From the NCBI GenBank assembly GCA_016931535.1, contig JAFGEP010000028.1, forward strand, positions 18,712 to 82,711: a stretch of 64,000 nucleotides of DNA. Reading direction: 5' to 3'. Positions 27,451-35,884 of the stretch are shown here, one piece after another. How positions within the stretch are numbered: position 1 is the stretch's first letter; every line of letters begins with the position of its first letter. This DNA comes from Bradymonadales bacterium. GTDB lineage: Bacteria; Myxococcota_A; Bradymonadia; JAFGEP01. The notes beneath the pieces are model-generated. The model worked only from the letters and a program-made list of their open reading frames with translations, was not told the DNA's origin and made no database searches. The position numbers were made by a program, and so were the translations under genes.

Positions 27451-29147
27451 ACGAGCCGCCTGGTCCGGCCGAGAGCCCGGCTCCTGTGGTGCACGGCATG
27501 AACACTCGGCGGCTGCTGGTTTCGCTCATTCCGGCGCTTCTCGCGCTGGCCGTATTATTGTCCGTAGGGGGCGTCTGGTTGGAGCAGGAAAGGTCGGGCC
27601 AGGTGGTAGATGATCTGACCAGAGACCACCTGGGTGCCGTCGTGCGGCTGGTGAGCAAGGCGATCCGGGTTGCGTTGTCCATTCATTCCGAGGGGTTTGC
27701 CGACCTGGAGGATCGGCTTTTCGCGGAGTCGCGCCTGCTTCTTCAACCGACCTGCGTCGGCGCTTGCCTCGCACTGGCCGATCCCTGGCTGGTGGTGCGA
27801 GCCATCGAGGGTGGTGATGAAGCCAGTTGGGCCGAGTGGGGCAATCTCTCGCCGGAGGGGGCGGAGAACCTGGCGGAACGGGCGAGGCGTGACCGCGACC
27901 ACCTGAGCTTCGTCGAGCTCCAGGAGGAACCGGGGTTGCCCCTGGTATGCGTCGCCGGCGGCAATGGCGTGCGCACCGGAGTCTTCTGCGCCGACGCCTC
28001 CCTGCTTCAGCAACGGCTCCAGAGCATCGGGCCGGGCGCCATCCTGCGCGATGTCGAGGCTGGCGGGATCGAGTACGTGGCACTCCAGGACGAGACCGGC
28101 ATCCTGGCCGCCAGCCCTTCGGTGACCAGCCTGTCGGCAGTAGATCAGGACCCCTTCCTGCGAGATCTCGATCGCTCCGATCCCAACCAGGTGACCTACC
28201 GCTATGCCCCCTGGGAAGAAGGGCGGGTGCTGGAAGGGATCGGTCAGATCGATCTGCCCGACGGTAGCCGCAGTCTGATCCGCGTCGGGGTGGACGCCTC
28301 CCGGATCGATCTGGCCGTAGCCCAACGACAGGCAAGACGTCTCCGGCTGCTGATCGCTGCCGGCCTCGTCCTGCTGCTGGCCTGTCTGGCCGCCTGGGCT
28401 TTGAATCGGCGGCTGAAGGTCCATCAACGGTACCGGGCACAGCAGGAACGGTTCGCCCGGGAAAAGGCACGCTGGGACGACCTAGGCAAGATGGCCGCCA
28501 TGACCGCCCACGAGGTGCGCAATCCCCTGTCCACCATCCGCATGGCGGCCCAGCGGATCGATCTGGAATGTGAAGGGGTAGAACAGACCAGCACCAAGGA
28601 GCTGTGCTCCGTCATCACCGGAGAGGTCGATCGGCTCGACGGGGTGGTCGGGGACTTCCTGTCGCTGAGCCGGCCTTTGACCATCAATCCCCAACCGGTC
28701 TCCTTGCGGGCCCTGGCCGACGACGTCGCCCTGTCCCTCGCCATGCGTTGCCAGCGAGACGGACAGACGCTCACGGTGGCGGGAGATGCCCACCTGGATG
28801 CGATGGTCGATCCCGCCCGCATGCTCCAGGTACTGCACAACCTGGTTGCCAACGCGCTGGATGCGGCAGGCCCTTCGGGCAAGGTGGAGATCCGGATCGC
28901 GCTCGAGGAGACGGCCCCCTTCGCTTCGATCGAAGTGGCTGACAACGGTCCCGGGATGTCCCTCGAGCAGAAGGAACAGGCACTGGAAACCTTCCATACC
29001 ACCAAGTCCTTCGGAACAGGCCTCGGTCTACCCCTGGTACGACGGATCGTCGAGGGACACGGGGGAGCGCTCCAGCTCGACGACAATCCAGGGGGAGGGC
29101 TATGCGCTCGGGTGCGTATCCCCACCGGTGGCAAGAGAGGACCATGA
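27447..29147 (+). CDS. Sensor histidine kinase (NtrB-like transmitter)
   Basis: 566 residues. One N-terminal membrane segment (about 20-41), an extracytoplasmic sensor domain of about 270 residues with a Cys pair near PTCVGAC, then a second membrane segment (about 296-315). The transmitter has the H-box TAHEVRNPLST (His355), an N-box (NLVANALDAA) and G-boxes (DNGPGM, GTGLGL). By family it autophosphorylates His355 and phosphorylates the regulator encoded next. Overlaps both neighbours by ATGA. Ligand unknown. Confidence 0.95.
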   Translation: MNEPPGPAESPAPVVHGMNTRRLLVSLIPALLALAVLLSVGGVWLEQERSGQVVDDLTRDHLGAVVRLVSKAIRVALSIHSEGFADLEDRLFAESRLLLQPTCVGACLALADPWLVVRAIEGGDEASWAEWGNLSPEGAENLAERARRDRDHLSFVELQEEPGLPLVCVAGGNGVRTGVFCADASLLQQRLQSIGPGAILRDVEAGGIEYVALQDETGILAASPSVTSLSAVDQDPFLRDLDRSDPNQVTYRYAPWEEGRVLEGIGQIDLPDGSRSLIRVGVDASRIDLAVAQRQARRLRLLIAAGLVLLLACLAAWALNRRLKVHQRYRAQQERFAREKARWDDLGKMAAMTAHEVRNPLSTIRMAAQRIDLECEGVEQTSTKELCSVITGEVDRLDGVVGDFLSLSRPLTINPQPVSLRALADDVALSLAMRCQRDGQTLTVAGDAHLDAMVDPARMLQVLHNLVANALDAAGPSGKVEIRIALEETAPFASIEVADNGPGMSLEQKEQALETFHTTKSFGTGLGLPLVRRIVEGHGGALQLDDNPGGGLCARVRIPTGGKRGP

Positions 29148-30571
29148 AAACCGGCGAGATCAAATCGACGGAGCGGGTACTGCTCTACGCAGAAGATGAC
29201 GCGGCACAGCGGCAGGTACTCTCCGGTTTCCTGCGAGGCCTGGGCTGGACCGTCATCGAGGCCGCCAACGCTGCCGATGCGGTGGCCAAGGCCCGATGGC
29301 ACGAGGGCAGCATCGATCTGCTGCTCACCGATCTGCGCCTGGGTGGCCCCGACGGGGTGACCCTGCTCAAGCAGCTGCGCGCGATCGATCCGGCCTTGCA
29401 GGGGATCGTGGTCACCGCCTTCGGCCAGGTGGACGATGCCGTGCGTGCCATGCGGGCCGGAGCCTATGACTTCCTCATCAAGCCGATCGACCTGCGGCGC
29501 CTGGAGCTGCTGCTGGAACGCGCCCTGGAACAGGTCTCCCTGGCACGCGAGCGCTCCGTCCTGGTCGAAGCGACCGGACTCGGGCTGGGACTGCCCGATG
29601 TGGTCGGCACTTCACCTGCCATGGTCAAGGTCGCTCAACTGGCCCGCCGGATCGCCTCCGCGGCGGCACCGATCATGATCCTGGGCGAGTCGGGCGCGGG
29701 CAAGGAGGTCCTGGCCCGCGCCATCCATGCCATCTCCTCCCGCCGGGACGGACCGTTCGTCGTCCTGAACTGCGCCGCACTTCCCGAGTCCCTGGTCGAA
29801 TCGGAGCTCTTTGGGCACGAAAAGGGAGCCTTCACCGGTGCCGATCGCGCTCGACAGGGACGGTTCCAACGCGCCGAGGGGGGAACGCTTCTGCTCGACG
29901 AGGTAGGAGACATCCCGCTTGCCGTCCAGGTCAAGCTCTTGAACGTGCTCCACTCCGGCGTCTTCGAGCCGGTCGGAAGCTCCCGATCGCTCAAGGCCGA
30001 TGTTCGCCTCATCTCCGCCACCCATCGCAACCTGGCGGAGCTGGTCGCCCAGGGCCGATTCCGCGAAGACCTGTATTACCGCATCGGCGTCTTCACCATC
30101 GCTGTCCCCCCCTTGAGAGAACGGCCCGAGGATATTCCGCTTTTGGCACGGCACTTCATGCGGCTGGCTGCCGAATCGATGGGGCGGGAAGATTGGAAGC
30201 TGACCGAACAGGCCGAGCAATGGTTGCTCGCACAGCCGTTCAGGGGAAATGTCCGCGAGCTCCGCAACGTCATCGAACGAGCCCTGGTCTTCGCAGACGA
30301 GGATCGTCTCGACCTGGAGCACTTCGAGCTGGGATCGCAGATGCGCTTCGATCTGCCCGCCGAAGGCGGAACCGCTCCCGACAGGGATCCGATCGTGCTG
30401 GACGACTCCTACCAGGGCATCGACAGCGAGCTGGCACGCCTGGAATCCAGACGGATCCAGCAGGCTTTGGCCCTGTCCCAGGGAAACAAGAGCGCCGCGG
30501 CCCGTCTCCTCAAGACCAGCGAACGCGCCATCCGCTACAAGCTCAAAAAGTACGGCCTTGATCCGGATTGA
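29144..30571 (+). CDS. NtrC-family sigma54-dependent response regulator
   Basis: 475 residues. Receiver domain with Asp63 (LLLTDLRLGG), AAA+ domain with Walker A GESGAGKE and the sigma54-contacting loop GAFTGA, Walker B LLLDEVGD, and a Fis-type helix-turn-helix at the C terminus. Phosphorylated regulators of this type bind upstream palindromes and drive open-complex formation by sigma54 polymerase. The predicted binding sites and a sigma54 promoter lie directly downstream (30581-30620, 30705-30720). GAGAGGACC precedes the ATG. Confidence 0.96.
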   Translation: MKTGEIKSTERVLLYAEDDAAQRQVLSGFLRGLGWTVIEAANAADAVAKARWHEGSIDLLLTDLRLGGPDGVTLLKQLRAIDPALQGIVVTAFGQVDDAVRAMRAGAYDFLIKPIDLRRLELLLERALEQVSLARERSVLVEATGLGLGLPDVVGTSPAMVKVAQLARRIASAAAPIMILGESGAGKEVLARAIHAISSRRDGPFVVLNCAALPESLVESELFGHEKGAFTGADRARQGRFQRAEGGTLLLDEVGDIPLAVQVKLLNVLHSGVFEPVGSSRSLKADVRLISATHRNLAELVAQGRFREDLYYRIGVFTIAVPPLRERPEDIPLLARHFMRLAAESMGREDWKLTEQAEQWLLAQPFRGNVRELRNVIERALVFADEDRLDLEHFELGSQMRFDLPAEGGTAPDRDPIVLDDSYQGIDSELARLESRRIQQALALSQGNKSAAARLLKTSERAIRYKLKKYGLDPD

Positions 30572-30580
30572 ACCCCGGCG

Positions 30581-30620
30581 TTCGACGATCCGGTCGGCCC
30601 TGTTCGACAATTTGGTCGAA
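30581..30620. promoter_or_regulatory. Two palindromic upstream activator sites for the NtrC-type regulator
   Basis: TTCGAC-GATCCG-GTCGGC (30581-30598) and TTCGAC-AATTTG-GTCGAA (30603-30620; perfect 6-bp arms). The copies start 22 bases apart, two helical turns. A half-site CTCGAC follows at 30629. They sit about 120-140 bases upstream of the predicted start of transcription, the usual distance for enhancer-type binding. Binding by the adjacent regulator is inference. Confidence 0.65.
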
Positions 30621-30704
30621 TTGGAGGCCTCGACAGGCTCGGCTCTGGCATGGGGACGCACCCAACCATTCGTTTTTGTTGGTTTTTACAACAACCGATT
30701 TCGG

Positions 30705-30720
30705 TGGCACAGTGGTTGCT
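30705..30720 (+). promoter_or_regulatory. Sigma54 (-24/-12) promoter
   Basis: TGGCAC-AGTGG-TTGCT: the GG (30706-30707) and GC (30718-30719) elements are separated by exactly ten bases, as required for sigma54 holoenzyme. Start of transcription is predicted near 30731, about 40 bases before the ATG at 30771. Confidence 0.85.
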
Positions 30721-30770
30721 TTTAGGAAGGAGCGTGAACATGGGCTTGATTTGACACAAGGAGCAACACC

Positions 30771-31748
30771 ATGAACCGACCAAGACCTTATCAGACCGTA
30801 TGGGCCCTGACCCTGGCCGCCCTCCTCTGCCTGTTCGGGGTGCCGGCCTGGGCCCAGGACGACAACCAGGTGCCGGACGAACAGGCGGTGCAAACGGAGG
30901 AGGCTGCCGACGACGAGGCGGTGGCCGATGAAGAGGAGGAACAGGAAGGCGAGCAGGTCCAGGTCCAGTCCCGTGACCAGCTGGGCGATCAGGAGGGTAA
31001 CCTGCTCCAGATCCGCACCCAGACCCGCGCTCAGGACGGAGAGCAGGACGGCGAGCAGCTCCAGATCCGCACCCAGACCCGCGCTCAGGACGGAGAGCAG
31101 GCCGGCGAGGCGGCGGGCGAGCAGGTCCAGGTCCGCACCCAGACCCGCGCTCAGGATGGGGAGCAGGCCGGCGAGGCGGCGGGCGAGCAGGTGCAGACCC
31201 GCACCCAGACCCGCGCTCAGGATGGGGAGCAGGCCGGCGAGGCGGTCCAGAGCCGCACCCAGACCCGCGCTCAGGACGGGGAGCAGGCCGGCGAGGCGGT
31301 CCAGAGCCGCACCCAGACCCGCGCACATGATGCGGTGTTCATCGACCGCGACGGTGATGGTCTGGGAGACGGCGCCATGCGGCGGTTCCGTTCCCAGGAG
31401 CGAACCCGCAGCGAATCCGCCAACCAGGATGGATATCAGCAGGGCGAAGGTGCCCGAGTCCAAGAGAGAGAAAGGTCGGAAGCGGCCGAGCGGGGTGACA
31501 GGGAGACCTCGGGCGGACTGGGTGGCCACGGCCACGGTTACCACTACCAGGGAGAGATGACCGGTAACGAAAGTGGCAACATGTACGAAGGGGAGGGACC
31601 CGCCTACGACTACAGCGGTGATGGCCCCGAGTATTCCGGTGAAGGCCCAGGCGAAGAGTACGAGGGTGATGGACCTGGTGATGGACCTGGTGATGGACCT
31701 GGCGGCGAAGAGCCCAGTGACGGGGAATCCGCAAGCCAGGGAGAGTAA
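30771..31748 (+). CDS. Exported Gln/Glu/Arg-rich repeat protein, sigma54-controlled
   Basis: 325 residues. A clear signal peptide ends at PAWA (about residue 28). The mature protein is entirely low-complexity: an acidic start, five and a part repeats built on RTQTRAQDGEQ (18 or 22 residues each), a charged stretch with FIDRDGDGLGDG, then Gly/Asp/Glu/Pro-rich repeats (GDGPGDGP). No catalytic domain. Such a sequence is likely disordered in the periplasm or outside the cell. AAGGAG precedes the ATG. First gene behind the sigma54 promoter. Function unknown; a matrix, adhesion or ion-binding role is only a guess. Confidence 0.88.
   Translation: MNRPRPYQTVWALTLAALLCLFGVPAWAQDDNQVPDEQAVQTEEAADDEAVADEEEEQEGEQVQVQSRDQLGDQEGNLLQIRTQTRAQDGEQDGEQLQIRTQTRAQDGEQAGEAAGEQVQVRTQTRAQDGEQAGEAAGEQVQTRTQTRAQDGEQAGEAVQSRTQTRAQDGEQAGEAVQSRTQTRAHDAVFIDRDGDGLGDGAMRRFRSQERTRSESANQDGYQQGEGARVQERERSEAAERGDRETSGGLGGHGHGYHYQGEMTGNESGNMYEGEGPAYDYSGDGPEYSGEGPGEEYEGDGPGDGPGDGPGGEEPSDGESASQGE
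31014..31325 (+). repeat. In-frame tandem repeat inside the exported repeat protein gene
   Basis: Units begin with CGCACCCAGACCCGCGCTCA at 31014, 31068, 31134, 31200, 31254 and 31308. Lengths are 54, 66, 66, 54 and 54 bases, then a partial copy. All are multiples of three, so copy-number changes would keep the frame. Copies are nearly identical at DNA level, pointing to recent expansion or homogenisation. Confidence 0.95.
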
Positions 31749-31785
31749 CCTCAGCGTCCAGGCGGCCACCCTTCAAGGAACCTCC

Positions 31786-32955
31786 GTGAACCAACCACAC
31801 TTCCGTAAGCACCATGTGCCCTTCCTGCTGGCTGTCGGCATCCTGATCGTCGCAGCCAGCAACCCAACCGCAGCCCAACCCCTACAGATCAGGCTCGATA
31901 TGACAGGGGGATACCTGACCAACACCTACCTGGATGACAGCCAGCTGTCGGATCTGGTCTTGAGCCCCCAGGGGTTGGTCATCTTCTACCCGGTCGGGTG
32001 GTGGAGCCTCAGCTACCGGGGTCGGCTGGACTGGTACGAGGAGCTGGAGGAGCTGACCACCCATGGACACGAGGCCTACACCCAGATCGCCAAGCACTGG
32101 GTCAATGAGCTCGATTTGCTGCGAGAGGTCTGGGTTCGCCTGGGGCTCCAGTCGCTATTCAACTCCGAAGAGCTCGAGGCGCTCAACCACTTGACCCCTC
32201 AGCTCCTGCTGGGCGGCACGGTGGACCTGCACGAAATGGTCTCCTTGGCTCCTGTGCTGGAGGTCAACTATCGCAACTTCTTCGATGACCCCGACGAGTC
32301 CCAGCTGAACACCTACGCCTGCGGTCAGCTCGGCGTCCACCTCCCGAGCCGGACCACCATCCTGGTGCGCCCCTGCTACGGCTTTCGCTGGTATTTCACG
32401 GAGGCCGGCTTCCTCTCCGATGCCCAGTCCGTCACACAGCTGGAAGGAGCCAACCAGGATGCCCACCAGGTCGAGCTGAGGTTGCGGCTGGCGCAGAACC
32501 TGGCGCAGCGGTTGGGCCTTCGGCTGGAGTACCTGGGCCGTGTCGTGCCCAGGAGAGCGGAACGGGCGGAAAGCCTGGAGGCGATCGGCGTGCTGCGCTC
32601 CGATCTGACCGGCGATTTTCGCTACCTGAGACATCGTCCCAGTCTGAGGCTATCGTGGCTGGCGACCGACTTCCTGATGGCGGTGTTCGATGCCGCCTAC
32701 GAGCGGCGGGAGTACGACGGCATCCAGGCGCTGACCTATGGGCCGGGCGGCACTATCGTGAGAACGGAGGGGGAGCGGAACGACGACCGCCTGGTGCTGG
32801 GGACGCTCTTGGAGACTCGCTGGCGTCCAGTCGAGGAGCTTCGATTCACCTTCGGACTCCAGTACCGATTCATCCAGATCTGGTCTACCTCCGATATCTA
32901 CACCTCGCCAAGCCACGAGGTGTCGGTTTCCGTGGGGGCCGACTGGACGCCGTGA
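31786..32955 (+). CDS. Outer-membrane beta-barrel candidate
   Basis: 389 residues from the GTG at 31786, which has AAGGA upstream and opens onto a signal peptide (ending near PTAAQ). The frame extends further upstream inside the previous gene but without a plausible start. The mature part alternates polar and aromatic residues in short strands (WWSLSYRGRLDWYEEL, VEVSVSVGADW-like end) and ends in W-x-P. The pattern fits an outer-membrane barrel. Begins 37 bases after the repeat protein, so it shares its sigma54 promoter. Specific family not recognised. Confidence 0.75.
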   Translation: MNQPHFRKHHVPFLLAVGILIVAASNPTAAQPLQIRLDMTGGYLTNTYLDDSQLSDLVLSPQGLVIFYPVGWWSLSYRGRLDWYEELEELTTHGHEAYTQIAKHWVNELDLLREVWVRLGLQSLFNSEELEALNHLTPQLLLGGTVDLHEMVSLAPVLEVNYRNFFDDPDESQLNTYACGQLGVHLPSRTTILVRPCYGFRWYFTEAGFLSDAQSVTQLEGANQDAHQVELRLRLAQNLAQRLGLRLEYLGRVVPRRAERAESLEAIGVLRSDLTGDFRYLRHRPSLRLSWLATDFLMAVFDAAYERREYDGIQALTYGPGGTIVRTEGERNDDRLVLGTLLETRWRPVEELRFTFGLQYRFIQIWSTSDIYTSPSHEVSVSVGADWTP

Positions 32956-33049
32956 TTTTTGAACAAGCTCGCCTGTGACCAGCCAAATTGCGCTCCGCTG
33001 ACGAGCGGCACGATCTCGCCAAGCCGATCACCGCTATCGCCTAACACCT

Positions 33050-33072
33050 TCGCCAAAGGGGTCGTTTGGCGA
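33050..33072. promoter_or_regulatory. Inverted repeat upstream of the universal stress protein gene
   Basis: TCGCCAAA and TTTGGCGA form a perfect 8-bp inverted repeat with a 7-base centre. Further copies of the half-site stand nearby (TCGCCAAG at about 33016, CTGGCGAA at about 33081). No T-run follows, so it looks more like an operator cluster than a terminator. Confidence 0.45.
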
Positions 33073-33212
33073 TATGGTAACTGGCGAAAATGACCGGCTT
33101 CTGCGCCCGAAGAGCGACAAAACGGGTCATCTCACACGTGGGGGTCATGGCGGGCGGGAAGAATCGAGGCGAGGGACTGCCATCCCCACTTTTGAAGCGA
33201 GGGAGCAAGGCG

Positions 33213-34088
33213 ATGATACAGCAGGATAGCGCGACTGCCCTGGCCCGGACCGTGATCACCGCCTTGGCGCTCTCACCGCGGTCGGCGGCGGTGGCTGCCG
33301 AGGGGTACCGTTGGGCGAAGCTGTTGGGGGCCGATCTCGTGCTGCTGCATGTCGGTGATGCGGGTGAGGAGACTCGCAATCGGCTCGAGGCGATCATCCG
33401 CGAGCAGAAGATCGAGCGGGCCCGCATCGAGTTTCGTTTCGGAAAACCGGGGCCAAAGGTCGCCCGGGCCGCACAGGAGCTGAAGGCGGATCTGGTCGTC
33501 GCCGGAGCGCTGGAAAAGGAGGGAGCGCTGTCCTACTACGTTGGTTCGGTAGCCCGCCAGATCGCACGGCAGGCGCCGTGTTCGGTGCTGTTGTTGACGC
33601 AGCCCACAGCGCAGCCGTTGGTCTCGCAGCGCTGGGTGGTAACGACCCGCCATGACGATGTCACGCGCCAGATGCTGCGGCTCCTGTCGAAGCTGGCCGA
33701 ACAGGAGCAGCCGCGGCGAATCGACGTCGTTTCCGAGTACCAGATCTGTGGAGCGGGGCTGGCGCTGGATGGTGATCTGGACGACAGATCGGCCATGACG
33801 CAGCGGGAGGGATTTCTGGCTGCCGAGCAGGAGCGTTTGGCGGACTTCCTGGCCGCAACGGCGTTTGGCGGCCCCAATGTCCATCCGGTCTGCCTGTGCG
33901 GGAGGATCGGATACGAGTCGGCGGAGTATGCGCGTCAAGTGTCAGCGGATCTGCTGTTCACACCGGCCCCCCGGCGGCTCAGGTTCTGGGACAGGTTCTT
34001 TCAGTACGGGGTGGAGTATGCGCTGGAGTCGCTTCCCTGCTCGCTATGGCTGTACCGTCCCGTTCGGACGGAAGAGGGCCAGGGGTAG
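33213..34088 (+). CDS. Tandem universal stress protein (UspA-like)
   Basis: 291 residues from the ATG at 33213. The first half is a good Usp domain (starts VITALALSPRSAAV; LGADLVLLHVG; KADLVVAGALEKEG; SVARQIARQAPCSVLLL). The second half is a diverged copy ending in LESLPCSLWLYRP. No full G-x2-G-x9-G nucleotide motif is obvious, so ATP binding is doubtful. Lies 24 bases before the antiporter gene, with which it likely forms an operon. A regulatory role towards the antiporter is inference. Confidence 0.85.
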   Translation: MIQQDSATALARTVITALALSPRSAAVAAEGYRWAKLLGADLVLLHVGDAGEETRNRLEAIIREQKIERARIEFRFGKPGPKVARAAQELKADLVVAGALEKEGALSYYVGSVARQIARQAPCSVLLLTQPTAQPLVSQRWVVTTRHDDVTRQMLRLLSKLAEQEQPRRIDVVSEYQICGAGLALDGDLDDRSAMTQREGFLAAEQERLADFLAATAFGGPNVHPVCLCGRIGYESAEYARQVSADLLFTPAPRRLRFWDRFFQYGVEYALESLPCSLWLYRPVRTEEGQG

Positions 34089-34112
34089 CGGCTAACCTGA
34101 CAGGGCGGTGCA

Positions 34113-35834
34113 ATGGATCGGCTCACGCCACACGAGATCGTGGTGATGTTCCTGGCGCTGGGAACGCTGCTGGGGTCGGCTCGCATCCTGGGAGAGCTGG
34201 CCAAGCGGCTCAACCAGCCGGCGGTGTTGGGGGAGATCTTGGCCGGCGTCTTGCTGGGGCCAACCGTGCTGGGATGGATCAGCCCGGAGATCTACCAGGG
34301 GTTGTTTCCGAGCACGGGCGCGTTGGCGCTGGTGTTGGACGGGATCAGCGTCCTGGCGATCACCCTGTTTTTGCTGGTGGCCGGCATGGAGGTCGACCTG
34401 ACGACCATCTGGCGGCAGGGTCGGGTAGCCATCGGGGTCGGCCTGTCTGGAATCCTCTTTCCGTTCGCCATCGGCGTTTCCGCTGCCCTGCTGTTTCCTC
34501 GGGTGATGGGGCGCGACCCTGGTGCCGATGCCCTAGTTTTCTCCCTGTTCTTCGCCACCGCGCTGTCCATCTCGGCATTGCCGGTGATCGCCAAGACGCT
34601 TCTGGATCTGAACCTGTTTCGAACCGACCTGGGGATGGTGGTGGTGGCGGCGGCCATCTTCAACGATCTGCTGGGCTGGATCATCTTCGCCATCATCCTC
34701 GGCCTGATGGGAACCGGTGGCGGCGAAGGACACGGATTGCCGATCGCCCATACCATCTGGATGACGCTGGCCTTCGTGGCGTTGATGCTGACGGTGGGAC
34801 GTTGGATCATCCATCACATCCTGCCCTGGATCCAGGCGCATACCAGCTGGCCAGGAGGCGTGTTGAGCTTCACGCTCACGGCAGCCCTCTTTTGCGCCGC
34901 CTTGACCGAGTACATCGGTGTACACGCCATCTTCGGAGCCTTCCTCTTCGGAGTGGCGCTCGGCGATTCCTCTCATCTCCGGGAGGAGACCCGGGCTACC
35001 ATCGACCGGTTCATCAGCTTCTTTTTCGCGCCCCTGTTCTTCGCGAGCATCGGCCTCAAGGTCAACTTCGTCACCCACTTCGACTGGCTGCTGGTGACGG
35101 TGGTCCTGTGCATCGCCTCCGCCGGCAAGATCGTCGGCTGTGGTCTGGGAGGGCGCTGGGGAGGGCTTCCCTGGCGGGAGTCGTGGGCCGTGGGCTTCGG
35201 CATGAACGCCAGGGGGGCGATGGAGATCATCCTCGGTCTGGTCGCCCTCCAGGTCGGCCTGATCAGCGAGCGGCTATTTGTGGCCCTGGTGGTGATGGCG
35301 CTGGCGACCTCCATCATCAGCGGGCCGATGATGCAACGGCTCCTGCGCGACAAGAAGCCGCTGCGGTTCACGACCTACCTGACGGCCAAGAGCTTCGTCG
35401 CCCCCCTGCAGGCAGCCGATCGTTGGGAGGCGATCGACCGGCTGTCGGCCGTGCTGGCCGAGGCACACGGTCTGGATGAAGAGGTGATCCGCAGCGCCGT
35501 TCGGGTACGCGAACAGTTCATTCCAACCGGCATGACCAATGGCATCGCCGTCCCCCACGCCCGGATACCCTCACTCACTCAGCCGATCCTGGCTATCGGA
35601 ATCTCCGAGCAGGGGATCGACTTCGACAGCCGGGACGGCGAGCCGGCCCGGCTCATCCTGATGCTTCTGACCCCATCGGAAGACGAGGGAGCCCAGATCC
35701 AGATTTTGGCCGACATCGCCAGGAGCTTCGCCAGCCCTCGCGTGGTCGACCAGGCACTGGCCAGCAAGAGCTACCGGGAGTTTCTGGCGCTCATCAACAC
35801 CGCCGAGGGGTCGGCCAGGCATTCAACGTCCTGA
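34113..35834 (+). CDS. CPA2-type cation/proton antiporter fused to a PTS EIIA (PtsN-like) domain
   Basis: 573 residues. The first about 415 residues form a multi-span CPA2 (Kef/Nap-type) exchanger with LGEILAGVLLGPTVLG and a core segment FGAFLFGVALGD. Residues about 425-570 match PTS EIIA type 2: GIAVPHARI holds the phosphorylatable His482. The family exchanges Na+ or K+ for protons at the inner membrane. The fused EIIA domain suggests control of transport by the nitrogen-PTS phosphorelay; this is inference. Cotranscribed with the Usp gene. Confidence 0.9.
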   Translation: MDRLTPHEIVVMFLALGTLLGSARILGELAKRLNQPAVLGEILAGVLLGPTVLGWISPEIYQGLFPSTGALALVLDGISVLAITLFLLVAGMEVDLTTIWRQGRVAIGVGLSGILFPFAIGVSAALLFPRVMGRDPGADALVFSLFFATALSISALPVIAKTLLDLNLFRTDLGMVVVAAAIFNDLLGWIIFAIILGLMGTGGGEGHGLPIAHTIWMTLAFVALMLTVGRWIIHHILPWIQAHTSWPGGVLSFTLTAALFCAALTEYIGVHAIFGAFLFGVALGDSSHLREETRATIDRFISFFFAPLFFASIGLKVNFVTHFDWLLVTVVLCIASAGKIVGCGLGGRWGGLPWRESWAVGFGMNARGAMEIILGLVALQVGLISERLFVALVVMALATSIISGPMMQRLLRDKKPLRFTTYLTAKSFVAPLQAADRWEAIDRLSAVLAEAHGLDEEVIRSAVRVREQFIPTGMTNGIAVPHARIPSLTQPILAIGISEQGIDFDSRDGEPARLILMLLTPSEDEGAQIQILADIARSFASPRVVDQALASKSYREFLALINTAEGSARHSTS

Positions 35835-35884
35835 AAGTGCCGACCCTGCTCCTTGGAGCGCCGGTGCAGAATGAGCCCTGTGGA

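Noticed and set aside
30543..31769. Long minus-strand frame with repeated Leu/Ala motifs
   Set aside because: Mirror image of the repeat protein gene; the plus strand has the promoter, ribosome site and signal peptide.
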